DNA of 64,000 nt. Origin: Akanthomyces muscarius. Lineage: Eukaryota > Ascomycota > Sordariomycetes > Hypocreales > Cordycipitaceae. The number at the start of each line of letters is the position of its first letter. Within the stretch, counting starts at the first letter, position 1. This document shows positions 1 through 12,153 of the stretch, piece after piece. The DNA lies in assembly GCF_028009165.1 (NCBI RefSeq), contig NC_079241.1, forward strand, positions 3,782,001 through 3,846,000, read 5' to 3'. Both the position numbers and the translations under genes were made by a program. Below the pieces are notes generated by a model. The model was given only the letters and a program-made list of their open reading frames with translations, made no database searches and was not told where the DNA came from.

Positions 1-1353
1 GCAGGGCGAGCTTGATCATGACCCACCAGTTAGAGAAAGCGCGGCGGCTGAAACCACCCCAGCATTGACGTCCGTCCACGAAGCGGATATAGAGGAAGAG
101 AAGGATGGGAAGCAGATTCTCGGTAACGGCGACAGCAATCGGAGCGCCAATGAACCCGTATTTGAGCTTCCAAACCAGCAGCCAGCTGAGAAAGATGTTG
201 AAAGGGGCAGCAATGAGGAGCACGTAGGTGGTGGCGCGGAAGAGGCCCTGTGCCTGGGTATAGCGTTTGCCGCACTCGAACAGGATGACACCAGGTATGC
301 TGCCGATACAGACCTTGAGATACATGGAAGCTAGGCGAGCCGTCTCGGCTTCTGGAACGAGGCGTATCAGGATTTCCTCCGAGAAGCACCAGATCAGAAT
401 GACGGGACCTGATAGGGAAAGTAAGAAGAGAGCCATGCGCTGACACTGGAGACCGACGAGGTGCTTGTGGCCAGAGCCGTAAGCTTGCGCGCAGAGTGTA
501 TCAAGACTTGTTGCCAAGCCCTGGAAAGGAGCAAGACAGGTAATGGCATTTGACATGTTGGCCACTGCAAGGGTTGTTAGCTTGAGCTCCAATTGCGGTC
601 GTGCATGGTAAGCAGACGCGACTTACAAGAAACTGCACCGAGCTCCATCTTGCCGATTCGGCCGACAGCAAAAATACTAGTGACATTGATGGAGTACTGA
701 AGAGCGAATGTTGTGATGAGGGGGATGCAGTAGGTGACGACAGTCTTGGTCTCGCGCTGCCAAGTAGTGCGAATACGACCACTGGCAACAGCATCTATCC
801 ATTGCCGCTCCAAGTCCTCACTGTCGCTATCTGAGGGCGTGCTCTCTCCGCCACGGTGGCCATCTAACAAGGGTGCTGTCTCATCCTGGCTGCCGTGGAC
901 GCCATTGGGGCCGTTGGCGTGGCCCTCATCCGCAGGGACCTTGGTGCTGAATAGACGACGGTATATGCGAGAGAAAAAACCGTGGTTGTGATGGTGGTGC
1001 TTGGGTGGCAGGATATGATTATCACGGAGCAGGCTGCGCTCGGCGTTGCGGGATTGCTTGCGCTCCATGGCCGTCATGGCGGGCTCGTCGGGGCTGCGGT
1101 GATCAAAGACGGGACGGGACACGCCGTACGCAACACCGGAGGGGCGGCGGTACATGGAATTGCTGAGGCTGCCATAATGCTGATCCGGCGTACCGACGAT
1201 GCCTTCCTCGACAGCACTCTGGTCCACATCGTCATCTGAGCACTCGGCAATGTCGCGGGCGAGAGCCTCTGCGAGCGGGGAGGAAGCTCGAAACGAGGCG
1301 GAAAGACCACCGCCAACCCGGGTGGCGGAACCGCTCGACCTGGGGAGACTCAT
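1..1353 (-). CDS. MATE family multidrug/toxin efflux transporter (3' end beyond window)
   Basis: Membrane antiporter of the MATE family, which exports organic cations or metabolites using an ion gradient. Exon 1 is 627-1353 and exon 2 starts at 564 and runs off the left edge; the 62-nt intron begins GTAAG and ends CAG. Exon 1 encodes a hydrophilic N-terminus of about 200 residues with a run of histidines (PKHHHHNH), typical of fungal MATE proteins with long cytosolic leaders, followed by the first membrane segment (TTFALQYSINVTSIFAVGRIG). Exon 2 continues with the conserved ANMSNAITCLAPFQGLATSLDTLCAQAYGSG region, read in pieces, and further hydrophobic helices. I chose the ATG at 1353; an in-frame ATG at 1422 would add 23 residues without family support. 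The substrate cannot be told from sequence, and the C-terminal half is missing from the window. Confidence 0.9.
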
Positions 1354-2349
1354 GATAAGAGTGTGTATGGAAGCAAGCGGGCGGTCTACTGTTTGCGCGG
1401 CCAATTGAGGCCGGGTGACCAAGATGGTATTATTGACAGGCGTAAGAGAGACTCCAAAATGAGATTGGGGAGCAGTGACGCTCTAGATATCCCAAGAGTG
1501 GTGATGACGTGAATAGTGCAAAAGTGTGATGGACAGGCTTGGAGGCAAACGGAGTCGTCTTTGCGGGTACAGATGTGGAAAGTTGGCTGACTAAAACTTG
1601 CTTGGCTGGCTTGGACTTGCAAGAAGAAAAAGTCTGTCAGGATGAAGCAAGAAAAAGTCAACGATAGCCGCCGTGCGGAGAGAATAATGTAGATGGAGGA
1701 ACGGGAAAAGGAAAATTTTAAGCACAAAGTTTAGAGGCGCATAAAGAGGCGAGGCTCCCAGACATTGGATGAGTCGGACTTGGGGAAAAAAGCAGGCGTA
1801 CCTATTGGTACAAATGTAGGCGAGCAGTGGACAGAGCGCCGGAGTCTGGCGAGTTTTAGCAGGACGGCCGCCTGTACAGTATTCGTACAGTGTATGCAGG
1901 CGAGCTGACAGCGGCCGGGTATGCCTGCCGGACGAGGTCAATGGCACCCGCGAGCATCAAGGTTGGGCGGCTTACAGCGGTCCCCCAGGGCTTCATGAAC
2001 GGCTTTTTGGGCTTCAACAAACACACCAAGGCAAGCGAAGGTAGCGCCACCAAACCCCGCTAGCATCGGCGTGACAGCACACGCATATCTGCGCTTTGCC
2101 TCAAAAGGGATTCGGCCAGCTGACATCGGCGCCCGCGGAACATCGACAGACGCCTCTGTACCATGCTTGCGCGCCCTGTCGCGCACGCTGTGTACGTTAC
2201 TCGCCCGTCGTACACATTACACTCTCGCCACTCATTCAACGCCGCCCGTTTGTGCCAAGTTTTACATCGTCACGACCCTGGCATGGAACCCGCCTTCCAT
2301 TCCTCCAAAGACGCACTGTATTTATAGCAAATCTCATTCCGGTGCTACA
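1354..2349. other. Intergenic: MATE promoter and TDP1 3' flank
   Basis: About 1 kb between the start of the MATE gene and the TDP1 stop codon. It should hold the MATE promoter and 5' leader. Short open frames occur on both strands, but none has splice structure or a recognisable protein. No repeat or RNA gene was seen. Confidence 0.6.
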
Positions 2350-4006
2350 CTACCTCATCCAGCTCTGGCCTAAACAGTCCTCCTCTTCGTGGGACATGGT
2401 TGCCACCCATGGTGTCTCGTCTCGGCTGTACTTGCGCAAGGGCACGCTGTACGGCATCCGGAACCCTACCACGGTGCCAGCCTCGCCGGACCGGCCTTGC
2501 GACTCTGTTGGCACATCAGTCTTGAAGCACCCCGTCATGATTGCATCGTCCCTGAATAGCGATGGCCACACGAGCACCCCAATCTCCCACGAGGCTATTC
2601 GAAACTGCCCGGTTGGCTTCGCTGCGTCCCCCCACGCTTGCTTCGACAAGTTTGCTGAAGTGACCAATGCCCAATCGATCGTGTCGTTCTTGTTCGTGCG
2701 TATATACGTCTTGATATGCGGCGCTGCGCGATCTCTGCCGCCATCCCGAAAATCGCTGGCTATTTCAAACAGGGGCGTATGAGTAGACGACCAGCTGAAT
2801 CAGAGACGAGCGTTGCTTTACTTACTCAGTGTTGATTTCTCATCTGCCATCCAATGATGAAAAACTGGGCGTAGGTACTCGAGCTGCTTCTCCTGTTGCT
2901 TGCTCTGTACTTTGGTGTGGATCGATCCTCCAGATGCGTATCCGTCGAGCGACGCCCGGATCTCATCGGCCGTGGGGAAGACGATCTTGAATTGTGGTGA
3001 CGCCGCTGCAGCCACTCTACCTTTCGATAGTGCCTTAAATAAAGTCCCACGGAGCCACTCGTCGCTCCCCCCAAGCGTCGCTATGGAAGATATCTGCACA
3101 GCCACGTCTGATTTCCCGGGCTGGCATGGTATCTGCTGCAAACACTTGGCCATGCCATCCCAGCCCCAGCGTGTGGCGCCAGGCCCCCCATGCGCTTCAT
3201 GTGTACCTGGAACACTGGCAACTAAGCTTGCTTTTACTGAAGAGAAATCGTACTTGTTCAAGTTTTCCACTAGTGCAGTGCAAGTTGGCCGCATCCTGTC
3301 GTACGATCTGAGGTAGCTGAGCAAGTCAAACTTGAACCGCTGCCCACTGCCATGTGCCATGGTATCTGGCAATGGCGGATTTTCTGGGTTTTTTTCCAGC
3401 TTTGACAGGATGGGGGAAATCCATACCGCGTTTGTCATGTTGGTCCAATCCTTTGGTATCATGTTGGCTGTGTGGATAATCACTTGCGCTGTGTCGTGTC
3501 GACGAAATACTACTAGCATTTTGGAGTGATGTGTGCCAAACATTTCCGGCATAGGTGCGACATGTAATTGCACATTAGGAAAGAACTCTGCTTGTTCCTA
3601 CACAACAGTTAGCATTGATATTGCCGATACACACGCAAAGTCTACCTCCACATACGACTAGGGCGAGACGATTCTCGTCTTCTCTCTTCCAAAAGCCGTG
3701 AACAACATGAACCTGAACATGAGGTTTGATGTCGCGGTCAAAGGCGTTCATCAAGAAAGGTATACTGTGTAAATAGTTAAAGTCCCAGCATTCGCTGATC
3801 AACGGGTCGCCCAGCAAGTCAGCTAGCGTGACGGCATCTTTGTTGCTCTCCTCATCAAGGTCCTGAATCCAGGTAAGACGAAAGGGCGAAGGAATGGTTT
3901 CGACATTTTTCTGCTTCTTTGATCTGGGTGGACTGATTGAACGAGAGAGTGATTTCAGTCCGTCTGGAGTCTCTGATTCGAGCGGCCTCTTGCTACCGCC
4001 ATCCAT
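2350..4006 (-). CDS. TDP1: Tyrosyl-DNA phosphodiesterase 1
   Basis: Nuclear repair enzyme of the phospholipase D superfamily that hydrolyses the 3'-phosphotyrosyl bond left by trapped topoisomerase I. Three exons: 3656-4006, 2826-3597 and 2350-2759 (introns of 58 and 66 nt), encoding 510 residues. The two HKN half-sites are present: FGTHHSK (catalytic H141 and K143) followed by IHTANMI, and PHIKTY (H389, K391) followed by LVTSANLSKQAWG. The C-terminal VGFRMPY and PWVA blocks are also diagnostic. The N-terminal 60 residues are charged with a basic patch (PPRSKKQK), a plausible nuclear signal. The start at 4006 is in a strong context (ACCATGG); an upstream in-frame ATG at 4072 would add 22 unconserved residues. 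It is divergent from the PDI gene. Length is normal for fungal Tdp1. Confidence 0.94.
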
Positions 4007-4556
4007 GGTAGACAAGGGCTCGATGCAGGTGCTCGTGTGTCGGGGGTGGCAGTACTGTCCGTCGGTTTTCACCAGGAATAGAAATCCAGGAGAGAAATTT
4101 GGCTCGATATGCGGGCCACGTAATTAGCAGAAAGTGCAAGATTGTGTATTTCTTCACTGCTGCGTTTGTGCAGACCTTGGCAAGGCAAGACGTCCATCAC
4201 CAGCTGCCAGCTGAGCCACAAAGGGCGCACCAGCCACACCACCAATCCGCAGCGTGGCTAGTGGACGACCCACACTGCTGCCCGCCAGGGTGCTTCAGGT
4301 TGGTGGTCAGTGGTGAAGGGGCGCGGTGGCCATTTGCGCCTCCCTGTCTGTCCCCTTGGTTCTGCTCGTAACCACCAGCGATCTTCTTTCTTTTCTGTAT
4401 CCTCCACCACACTTACAACTGGCGCTGTCGGTTTCGTGGACGAGAGGCTCCTTTCTTTCTTTGTAGTATGCGAGTTTTCACCACAGTCTAACATTTCTTC
4501 CGACGCGCCCGCTACAACGACACACTGCCCACCAACTTCCGCACGAGTAGCCCACC
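4007..4556. promoter_or_regulatory. Divergent promoter region, TDP1 / PDI
   Basis: A 550-bp gap between two divergently transcribed genes, so both promoters must lie here. The right part (about 4380-4550) is pyrimidine-rich, as is common in fungal 5' leaders. No defined operator was recognised. Confidence 0.5.
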
Positions 4557-6616
4557 ATGAGGCTGCTTCAACTGGCTCTCTATGCGGCGTCTGCCATCGG
4601 CGTCGCGGCGGAGACGACCACTGAACCGACAACCTTTGGCGGCATTTCTGTCCCTCCCCTGCCGGAGTTTTCCCCGACAACATGGGGAACCGACGTCAAC
4701 AAGACCAAGTTCACGGTGGTCAAGCACTACAGGTAGGCACCGTTGACCCCGTGGCCGTGGACCTGCCTAATAGAACCTCTAGTCCCTATTGCCACCACTG
4801 CATATCTTTTGCGCCCGTATATCAGACCCTTTACGAGTTCTACCATACCATGAAGCCTGGACCCAAGGGTGACGAGGCAGGCACCGTTGCCGAACGCCAT
4901 AGTTTGCAATTCGCTACGCTGAACTGTGTTGCCCACAGCGACTTTTGCGTTGAGCACGAGGTCAATGCCTGGCCCCAGACTGTGCTCTTCAAGGACGGAC
5001 AGAAGGTCAAATCTCTTACTGGCCAGCGGACCATTGCCGAGATGAGCGAAGTGATCGAAAAGGCGCTTGAGGAGGACAAGCCCGGCTCTCGCCCCGCGGA
5101 TCTTGCGCTGCCCGAGCCTGGCGCTACAGAGGCCCCAAAGCCTGTCAAGAAGACTTCGGTCGTTGCCAAAACCTCCAAGAAGATCCCCGACAACTACAAC
5201 CTCGACGGTGTCTCTGTTTCTCTGACGGCCGAGTCGTTCCAAAAGCACGTTACACTCACGCACGACCCCTGGTTCATCAAGTTCTATGCCCCTTGGTGCT
5301 CTCACTGCCAGGCTTTGAAGCCAACCTGGGAGCAGCTCGCCAAATCTATGCGTGGAAAGCTCAACATTGGCGAGGTCGACTGTGTCAAGGAGAAGCGCCT
5401 ATGCAAGGATGTTCACGTCAAGGGCTTTCCCACCATCCTTTTCTTCAAGGGAGGTGAGAGAGTCGAGTACAATGGTCTCCGCGGCATCGGTGATTTCACC
5501 AAGTACGCCGACAGTGCCATTGATCTTGCCAGCGGTGTTCCTGATGTCGACGCCAAAGGCTTTGAGGAGCTCGAGAAGACCGAAGAAGTCATCTTTGTCT
5601 ACTTTTATGACCATGCGGCCGTCTCCGAGGATTTTGCCGCCCTCGAGAGAGTTCCACTGAGCCTCATTGGCCATGCCAAGCTCGTCAAGACGAACGATCC
5701 GGAGCTCTACAAGCGCTTCAAGATAACCACTTGGCCAAGACTGATAGTCTCTCGCGAGGGTCGCCCGACCTACTACACACCTTTCACGCCCAATGAAATG
5801 CGCGATGTTCGCCGTATTCTGGATTGGATGAAGTCGGTTTGGCTCCCGCTCGTACCTGAGCTGACTGCCACCAATGCTCGCCAGATCATGGAGAATAAGC
5901 TCGTCGTCCTCGGAATTCTCGAGAGAAAGGAAGGCGACCAGGAGACTATCCAGGGTTCGCTCCGTGAGATGAAGAGCGCCGCCAATGAGTGGATGGATCG
6001 TCAGATTCAGGAATTCCAGCTCGAACGCAAGAAGCTTCGAGATGCCAAGCAAATGAGAATCGAGGAAGCCGAAGACCGCAATGACGAGCGTGCCCTCCGA
6101 AGTGCCAAGTCGATTCGCATCAACATGGACAACTCGAACCGTAAAGAGGTTGCCTTTGCTTGGGTGGATGGCATTTTCTGGCAGCGTTGGCTCCGCACCA
6201 CGTACGGCATCGATGTTAAGGACAAGGATGGCGAGCGTATCATTATCAACGACGAGGGCCGCCGCAAGTACTGGGATACCACCGTCACGGGCAACCACAT
6301 CCTCGTCAGCCGCACGTCCATCATGGAGACTCTCGACAAGATTGTCTACGGGCCCCACGGTGCCATCAAACCCAAGCTGACCGTCTCCTTTATCGAGAAG
6401 ATTTTCTTTGACATCCGCGTCACCTTTAGAGACCACCCGATCCTGTCCCTGCTCAGCGTCTGCGGCATCGCCTACGGCGCCTTTACGTTTTTGCGTGCTC
6501 GCAAGGGTCGCCGCGGCGGCCACTTTCGCCTCGACGACTCCATGGGTGGCGGCATCAAGGACTTCAAGGATGGTCTGCTGGGTGGCGGCGTCAACGGCAA
6601 CACCAAGGCCGACTGA
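4557..6616 (+). CDS. ER membrane protein disulfide isomerase (two thioredoxin domains)
   Basis: Predicted ER thiol oxidoreductase that forms or isomerises disulfides in secretory proteins. Two exons, 4557-4732 and 4783-6616 (50-nt intron), encode 669 residues. The N-terminus is a signal peptide (MRLLQLALYAASAIGVAAE). Two thioredoxin-like domains carry active sites CHHC (residues 62-65) and WCSHC (cysteines 231 and 234). A long region without further CxxC sites follows, including a Glu/Lys/Arg-rich predicted coiled coil at roughly 430-490. A single transmembrane segment lies at about 611-628 (PILSLLSVCGIAYGAFTFL), followed by a basic, glycine-rich tail. This architecture resembles yeast Eps1 and TMX-type membrane PDIs; direct orthology is inferred. 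A naive frame starting at the ATG at 4682 reads through the intron and misses the signal peptide. Confidence 0.9.
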
Positions 6617-7151
6617 TTACCTTGTGCCACACGACTCGCATGCATTACAATGCCACTAAAAACCCCCGTCAGGGTGTTTTGGTGAGACTCGCATACTTTC
6701 CATCTCAGTTGGACCGTTGTTTTGTTTTGGTCTTTGTTCCTATACATGGTTTTTTTTTTTTTTTTTTGGGTAGCACTGTGTCTACGGGTTAGATCGGCAA
6801 AGCGGAAATTTACAAGCGCGCGCACACACACTCACAAGGATACACGAAGAAGCAGAAAGGCGACTTGGAGAAGAACAAGCAGGCAATCGGACCAATGCTG
6901 CTGCACAAACTACTGTTGTGCACGGGCAAAGTTGCGTAATCGCCAACCGGAGTTTTGGGGGAACCTTGCCTGTTGTTATTTATATACTGCCTGGTATGTG
7001 TGATTCTGCATAGTATTTTACTTGTTCATTCCTATTTCCAACTTTTTTGATTTCACGTGAGTCAATAAAATAAAACAACTACACAAAACAAAAGCGTAAA
7101 ATATAGTATCATACTTCTATCGGTTCGTCAAAGGGGCTAAGAAGACTTTGT
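6617..7151. other. Convergent 3' flanks of PDI and phospholipase D, with poly-T run
   Basis: About 535 bp between convergent genes, expected to hold both 3' UTRs. It contains an 18-nt T run (6750-6767) and an AT-rich end near 7060-7110 with AATAAAA-like words. No coding potential was seen. Confidence 0.55.
6750..6767 (+). repeat. Homopolymer T(18)
   Basis: Uninterrupted run of 18 T on the + strand about 130 bp after the PDI stop codon, in its likely 3' UTR. Such runs are prone to length error in sequencing. Confidence 0.9.
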
Positions 7152-10100
7152 CTAGGTATAAATCTCCTCCGTCAGGCTGTTGAGCGTTAGACCCGTCTTG
7201 GCAATGTCGTCGACATCAACCAAAAAGTCTAGAGGCATCTCGACAAGAGTGCCTCGCACGCGGCCCAGCCATTCCCGCAGCTCCTTTATGCCACCGGGGA
7301 ACTCGCTGTGGACAACGTGACCATACTCGACCTTTTGCGCCTGCTTCTCCTCTTCCTTGCTATCTTTCTCCGGTTTCTCTTTTCTATTTTCGATTTTGGC
7401 AACATCCTGTTCGACTTGGGCCTCTTCCTGGATCCCAGCATTCTCCTCAGCCTGCTCCAGCTCTTCCTTTTCCTCGTTCTTGAAATCTGCATCATTGCCT
7501 GCGCTCGCACCCTTGTTTGCATCTTTCGTGTCGGCCTTGCCAGCAGTTGCGTCTGCCGGCTCTGTCTTGGCAGCGTCTTTCTTACTAGCGTGGTGCTCTT
7601 CCTTTTTCATCTCTGCAGCCGTCTTGAAGTGTTTGGTGAAGAAGTCGTCGTAGTCTTTCCAGGACCGCACCGTGTCGTCGGGAACGGGATGGAATACTTT
7701 TCGGAAAATTTCCGTGTTCGACTTTGCCGTCCCACGCCAGAGGTTCAAAAAGTTAGGGTGCAAAGGATCGCGAACAAGGACGTCGGCGGGGGAACCCCAA
7801 TCGTATTCGTTGAGGGCGTCCGTGATGGGATGCCAGTTTACGTTGGGTTTCTCGGGATCCTGGTGCGGGAGCAGGCCAAGGTGTTTGCGGAAAATTTCGC
7901 GACGAAGAGACGAAGCAAACTTGGAGGCTCGGTAGGGCTTACCATCCAGGGTGCTGGAGACCTGCGGGCCATTCTCAATGACGACGGCGATTTCTGAATC
8001 GTGAGTGCCGAGCTGTGAACGGTCGTTGAGATTGGCAGATCCGCAAATGACGAGACGATCGTCGGCTATGAGAAGCTTTGAGTGGATGTAAAGTTCTTCG
8101 CTAACAAATGCATCCATCTCAGCGTCTGCGCTACCGTCCCAGACGAAATCCGAGAGTTCATCTCGCCCATCCATGTAGGCCGCAACGACAGAGTTTTTCG
8201 TTTTGTCCACAACTGTTCGTGCTTGCTCCTGATACTTTTTGTAGGAGCCTGTGGTTCCGCCAGTGCCTTCGCCTTGCGGATAGTTCCCCGCACCAACTTG
8301 GTCGTCGTGCTCTTTTCTGGCCTCTTCGTATCCAACTCCAGCCTTCCTTTCAGCTTCTTCCATGGTGGTAGACGTGTTGATGCGATCGAAGTTGCGCAGA
8401 TTGTAGAAGCTAATATACTCGGTCGGATCTTCGATGCCAGCCTGTTTGAGCCTCTCCATGATGCTGTGACCTCCACGAGAGATGGAGCTATACTGGTACT
8501 TCATGATTGCACGAGTACCCAGCGCATCATTGGCCTTGAGGTCGCCCGCAAATCCTGGAACCGCAGGTATCACAACCCACATTTTGAAACGCTCTTTATT
8601 AGCATGCGCGCGCTGGATTCTTTGAACGATGGCTGCGCCAATTTTGTTCACGACGGGGTGTTGTTTATTGCTCGTCGCCGTAATGAAGAACTGAATGCGT
8701 CAGAAATGGCCGCTGGCCAAGCTTCCCAAGGATCTAGTGCGAGTTCTTCTTACCTGATTTTCGATATAAACGAAATGCTTGGCTTTCAAAATTGCATCAA
8801 CGTAGGCGTTGGCGATGGAGTGCTCCGTGCGGTGGCCAGAAGACCAGCGACCGCAGCTAACTTCTAGTTAGCCATAGATAGCACAGTCGACTTCAGCAGA
8901 GTGGTCTTACCTGCGAGTGAGCTGAATGTCCAGCCTGTCCTTTGAGGCTTCAGATTTTCTGCGGCCAAGACCGCGCAGACCTCTAGTGAACCTTTTCCTA
9001 AGTGAACCAACCGCTTGGTGTACAGTCTTGCCGATTTCCTCGATTGTATCTGGCGTAGCCATGCGACTGTACTTGTCACCATTCTTTTCGCCGTACTTGG
9101 CGTCGTATATGTAGTTCCTAGGCTGGATGAGAAGACGGAAGAGCACTTGGCTGGTTCGACTTACCATCGGTCAACGAAGTGATCTATGAGGCTATGAGTA
9201 ATGCTACCTGTCATGCAGAGCGCCACGTCAGACCATCCCATTCTCGAGCTCTTTGTTCTGTCCACTATGATACAATCAGTCAGTCAACAGCCAAGTACAA
9301 ACGATACATTGTGTGTTGCGTACGCTTGTTTTGCTCCCAGTCGAAAACATCCGAAAAGTCGAAGATCCGAGCATTGTTGTAGTCTTGGCCTGGAAATATT
9401 ATAGCATCCAAGTTTTCAGGGTGCGCATCAGCAATGGGATGGCTGTTGGTGTCCCAACGTCCAAAGCAGAGATCCAGGCCACCCATGAAGCAAATCCTGT
9501 CGTCGACGATGAGAAGCTTTTCGTGGTGTGCCCAGTACAATACTATGTCATCTGTTACACCATAAACGGCCTTGACAGCGGCATGTGATGCTTTGGCGAG
9601 GTCGAAATGAGTGAGATCTTTGAAAGCTTTCCTAAACTCTGACTTGATGTCATAGCCAGTGGGGACATGGTCAGGGTGGCGGAAGACATGAATGTTGGGA
9701 TGCAGAGCCTCTAGTGCTTTTTTGGTATGCTACAATGGTTTTGAGCGAGAAACTTGTTGCGAGGAGCTGTAATGGAGTTACTTACGGCAGAATCAAGTGT
9801 AAGCGCAGCCTGTACTTCTTTGTAAATGATGACATTGACGGTGACACCGCGCTCAGCAGCTGCCTTGAGCATGGCGTCTAAGCGATACTGTGCATTCTTG
9901 GAAGGGGGCCGCCGCAGGTACAACTCAGGGCTTAGCCACCAATCCAGGATGTATATAGACTGCTCGGCACCTGTAGAATACGTTTAGCTACATGCGAAAT
10001 TCAAGTCACAGTAGTCGCTGCACTCACGCTCGAGTGCTTGAGAGACTGCGTAGAAATAGGAGCACCCGTCGACGAACCATTTCGCATCGCCAGTTGTTTC

Positions 10101-10274
10101 CGGCGCAAAGGAGTGATAGCGATTGGTCAGATGCTCAGGGTGTAGGTGATCGCATACATGTCCCACATGAATATGTGAATGCTTCTCGCCTGAAAACAAC
10201 GCCTCGATCCCGGCCTCGACCTTCTTGAAGGGGGTGTGGGTGTGAGCTTCGGACGCTTGGAAATCGGGCTCCAT
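7152..10274 (-). CDS. PLD1: Phospholipase D (PLD1/Spo14-type HKD enzyme)
   Basis: Hydrolyses phosphatidylcholine to phosphatidic acid and choline in membrane trafficking and signalling. Seven exons: 10028-10274, 9786-9970, 9324-9729, 9165-9264, 8911-9117, 8754-8856 and 7152-8690, all with GT-AG introns of 47-63 nt, giving 928 residues. Both catalytic HxKxxxxD motifs are intact: HHEKLLIVDD (H213, K215, D220) and IHSKLLIADD (H619, K621, D626), each followed by the expected glycine-rich block (FMGGLDLCFGRWD; CGSANLNDRSQLG). YIENQFFI, a eukaryotic PLD signature, spans the sixth intron. There is no PX or PH domain before the first HKD, so it is the short fungal form. A Lys/Glu-rich low-complexity insertion sits near residues 780-880, where fungal PLDs vary. 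The start at 10274 fits the first conserved block (VEAGIEALFSG). Confidence 0.94.
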
Positions 10275-11522
10275 GACTGCGCGGCTGCGATTAGCTGTAG
10301 CACTACTAATCGAAATTGCTCGAAAAACGCTGTTCAGTCTTGTATTTCACATTACTGCAGCAGTGTCGAAAGAGGTCCCGGCGTGGAAAGCGGATGGCTG
10401 GGAATCGGAAGAACGGCCGGGCAGCTATTAACTAGCGCAGCCAGCTGCTGCTAGCAACGCGTACCACCAGGTCCGAGCAAGCCAGTGTCATGAGAAGACT
10501 GCACATGAACGTATGATGCAACCCCGCCAGCGAGGCAGAAACGCGCAGCTAGCGGCTGCCAAGATAGTATGTTAGGGTGTACGGAAGGGATGCCAGTCCA
10601 TTCAGACAGTAATTATTATTTGGTGGAGGGGCGTCGTCGGCAAGTGCTTGCCTGCCAAAAGGGAAGCCGCAAGAGCGGCAGGGGAGCATCCATCTACCCT
10701 TTGCTAGGTAGGCACAGAGTAGCAAAAAAGACGCTAATGGTGAGGCTGTTAGTTAGTTATCAGAAAAGGAAAAAATCCAAAGGAGAATAAGAAGAATAGA
10801 AATATGAAAGACCTAGTTGAGATAAGGCGAATACGAAAGAATAAGAAGAATAAGAAAGACTAGGAAAAGAAAAGATGCAATAACTACCAGAAGATAAAGA
10901 AGATAATAAGTCATTATTTCTGCTTGAGCGGCGTATCTTTTTGGCACCTCCGTGCGGCTACCGACAAACGCTAATAGTAAATAGCTGCAGCAAGCTCAAG
11001 CTTTGAACATTGCTGAGATACTCTAGCAATGAGGTTGTAATTTTTCTTCTTCTTCTTCTTCTTCTTCTTCTTTTTCTTCTCTTTAGGTTTAGGCTGATTT
11101 TCCGTAGCTGCAGAAATATTTCGGCCCAGCACCCTCGTTGTGCGACATGATTGCCATTGTTGAACACGCCTAAGCAGTAGGCTCCGGTGGTGATGCTGTC
11201 TTCCTGCTCACCTCCCGTCTCCACCACTTTCTTTCACGGTCACGGCAAAAATTACCAACACCCAAACCTAGCAATCTGCGCAGTCGAGCTGTCCACGGCA
11301 CTGCGTCCTACATCAGCCTGCATTCTACAGCTACAATCTAATTTCAGTAAAGCGGCGCCATTCAGGCACACGCAGACACTCGACATTCCATCTCGAGGAG
11401 CTCCCGATCTGCCCACCTACCCTATCCATCGTGCATGAGATCATCTTTGCTCCGCGCACATTACTCTCAGGCGCCCCTGGACGTTTTCTCAAGATACAGA
11501 CGCCACTCTCCGGTGCCGCATC
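10275..11522. promoter_or_regulatory. Divergent intergenic region, PLD / GNAT, with purine-rich tract
   Basis: About 1.25 kb holding promoters for both flanking genes. The stretch 10760-10910 is strongly purine-biased on the + strand (repeated AAGAA and AATAAGAA words), and 11041-11082 is a pyrimidine microsatellite, so the strand bias flips between them. No gene seen; the small frames here are low complexity. Confidence 0.6.
11041..11082 (+). repeat. (TTC)n microsatellite
   Basis: Imperfect TTC trinucleotide run flanked by T runs, about 42 bp, in the intergenic region upstream of the GNAT gene. Confidence 0.9.
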
Positions 11523-12153
11523 ATGTCAGGCTCGCCCTCTGTTATCCTCTTCGATGCCAAAGAGCATTCGCATGTGACGCCATATCTTGCCGCCATCCAC
11601 GCATCCTGCATCACACATGATCGCACGATAGCCACATTTTTACCGCCACTGTCGCATGACAAGCTGCTTTCATGGTGGAAAAGTCGCATAGCGGAAATCG
11701 CAGATGGCAGCCGAATCATGTTTTTGCTGATAGACGACGTGGATCCCTCTGAACGCATAAAAGGACCCGAGATTATGGGTGTTGTCATGTTGTACATGCC
11801 ACCGTCAGAGACTGGGCCGTTTCGATGCATGGTCGAGAAGCTGCTCATTCGTAAAACCTTTCGAGGGAGAGGCGGCGCTAGACTATTGATGGCTGCGTTG
11901 GAGGCAGAGGCGCTGAACAGGCAGCGCACGATGCTGGTGAGATGTTCTGATTTTCACTGCCGGTTTCGCCTTGTTGACAGATTCTTCACAGCTTTTGGAC
12001 ACGGAAACTGGAAGCCCGGCCGAGGCTGTCTACAAAAAACTGGGATACACCCAAGTGGGAAAGATCCCCAACTATGGCATCAGCCCCACGGGAGAGCTCA
12101 AGGACGGCACGTTCTTCTACAAAGATATATCAGCGCAGGCGTTCAACGGATAA
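11523..12153 (+). CDS. GNAT family N-acetyltransferase
   Basis: Predicted acetyl-CoA dependent N-acetyltransferase of unknown substrate. Two exons, 11523-11936 and 11992-12153 (55-nt intron, phase 0), encode 191 residues. The acetyl-CoA binding motif A is recognisable: MVEKLLIRKTFRGRGGARLLMAALE, with the R-G-x-G-G/A loop, near residues 101-125. The second exon supplies the C-terminal fold (DTETGSPAEAVYKKLGYTQVGKIPNY), typical of motif B in this superfamily. Intron retention would read on for a further 180 residues of unconserved sequence, so the spliced model is preferred. Two candidate acceptors exist (after TTGACAG and after TTCACAG); only the second keeps the conserved LLLDTETGS frame. Cytosolic, no signal peptide. 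Confidence 0.87.

Noticed and set aside
2096..2782. 228-codon + strand frame
   Set aside because: It is antisense to the last exon and intron of TDP1, which carries the conserved TSANLSKQAWG block on the minus strand.
5399..6523. 374-codon antisense frame under the PDI gene
   Set aside because: Shadow of the coding strand; no recognisable motif or splice structure.
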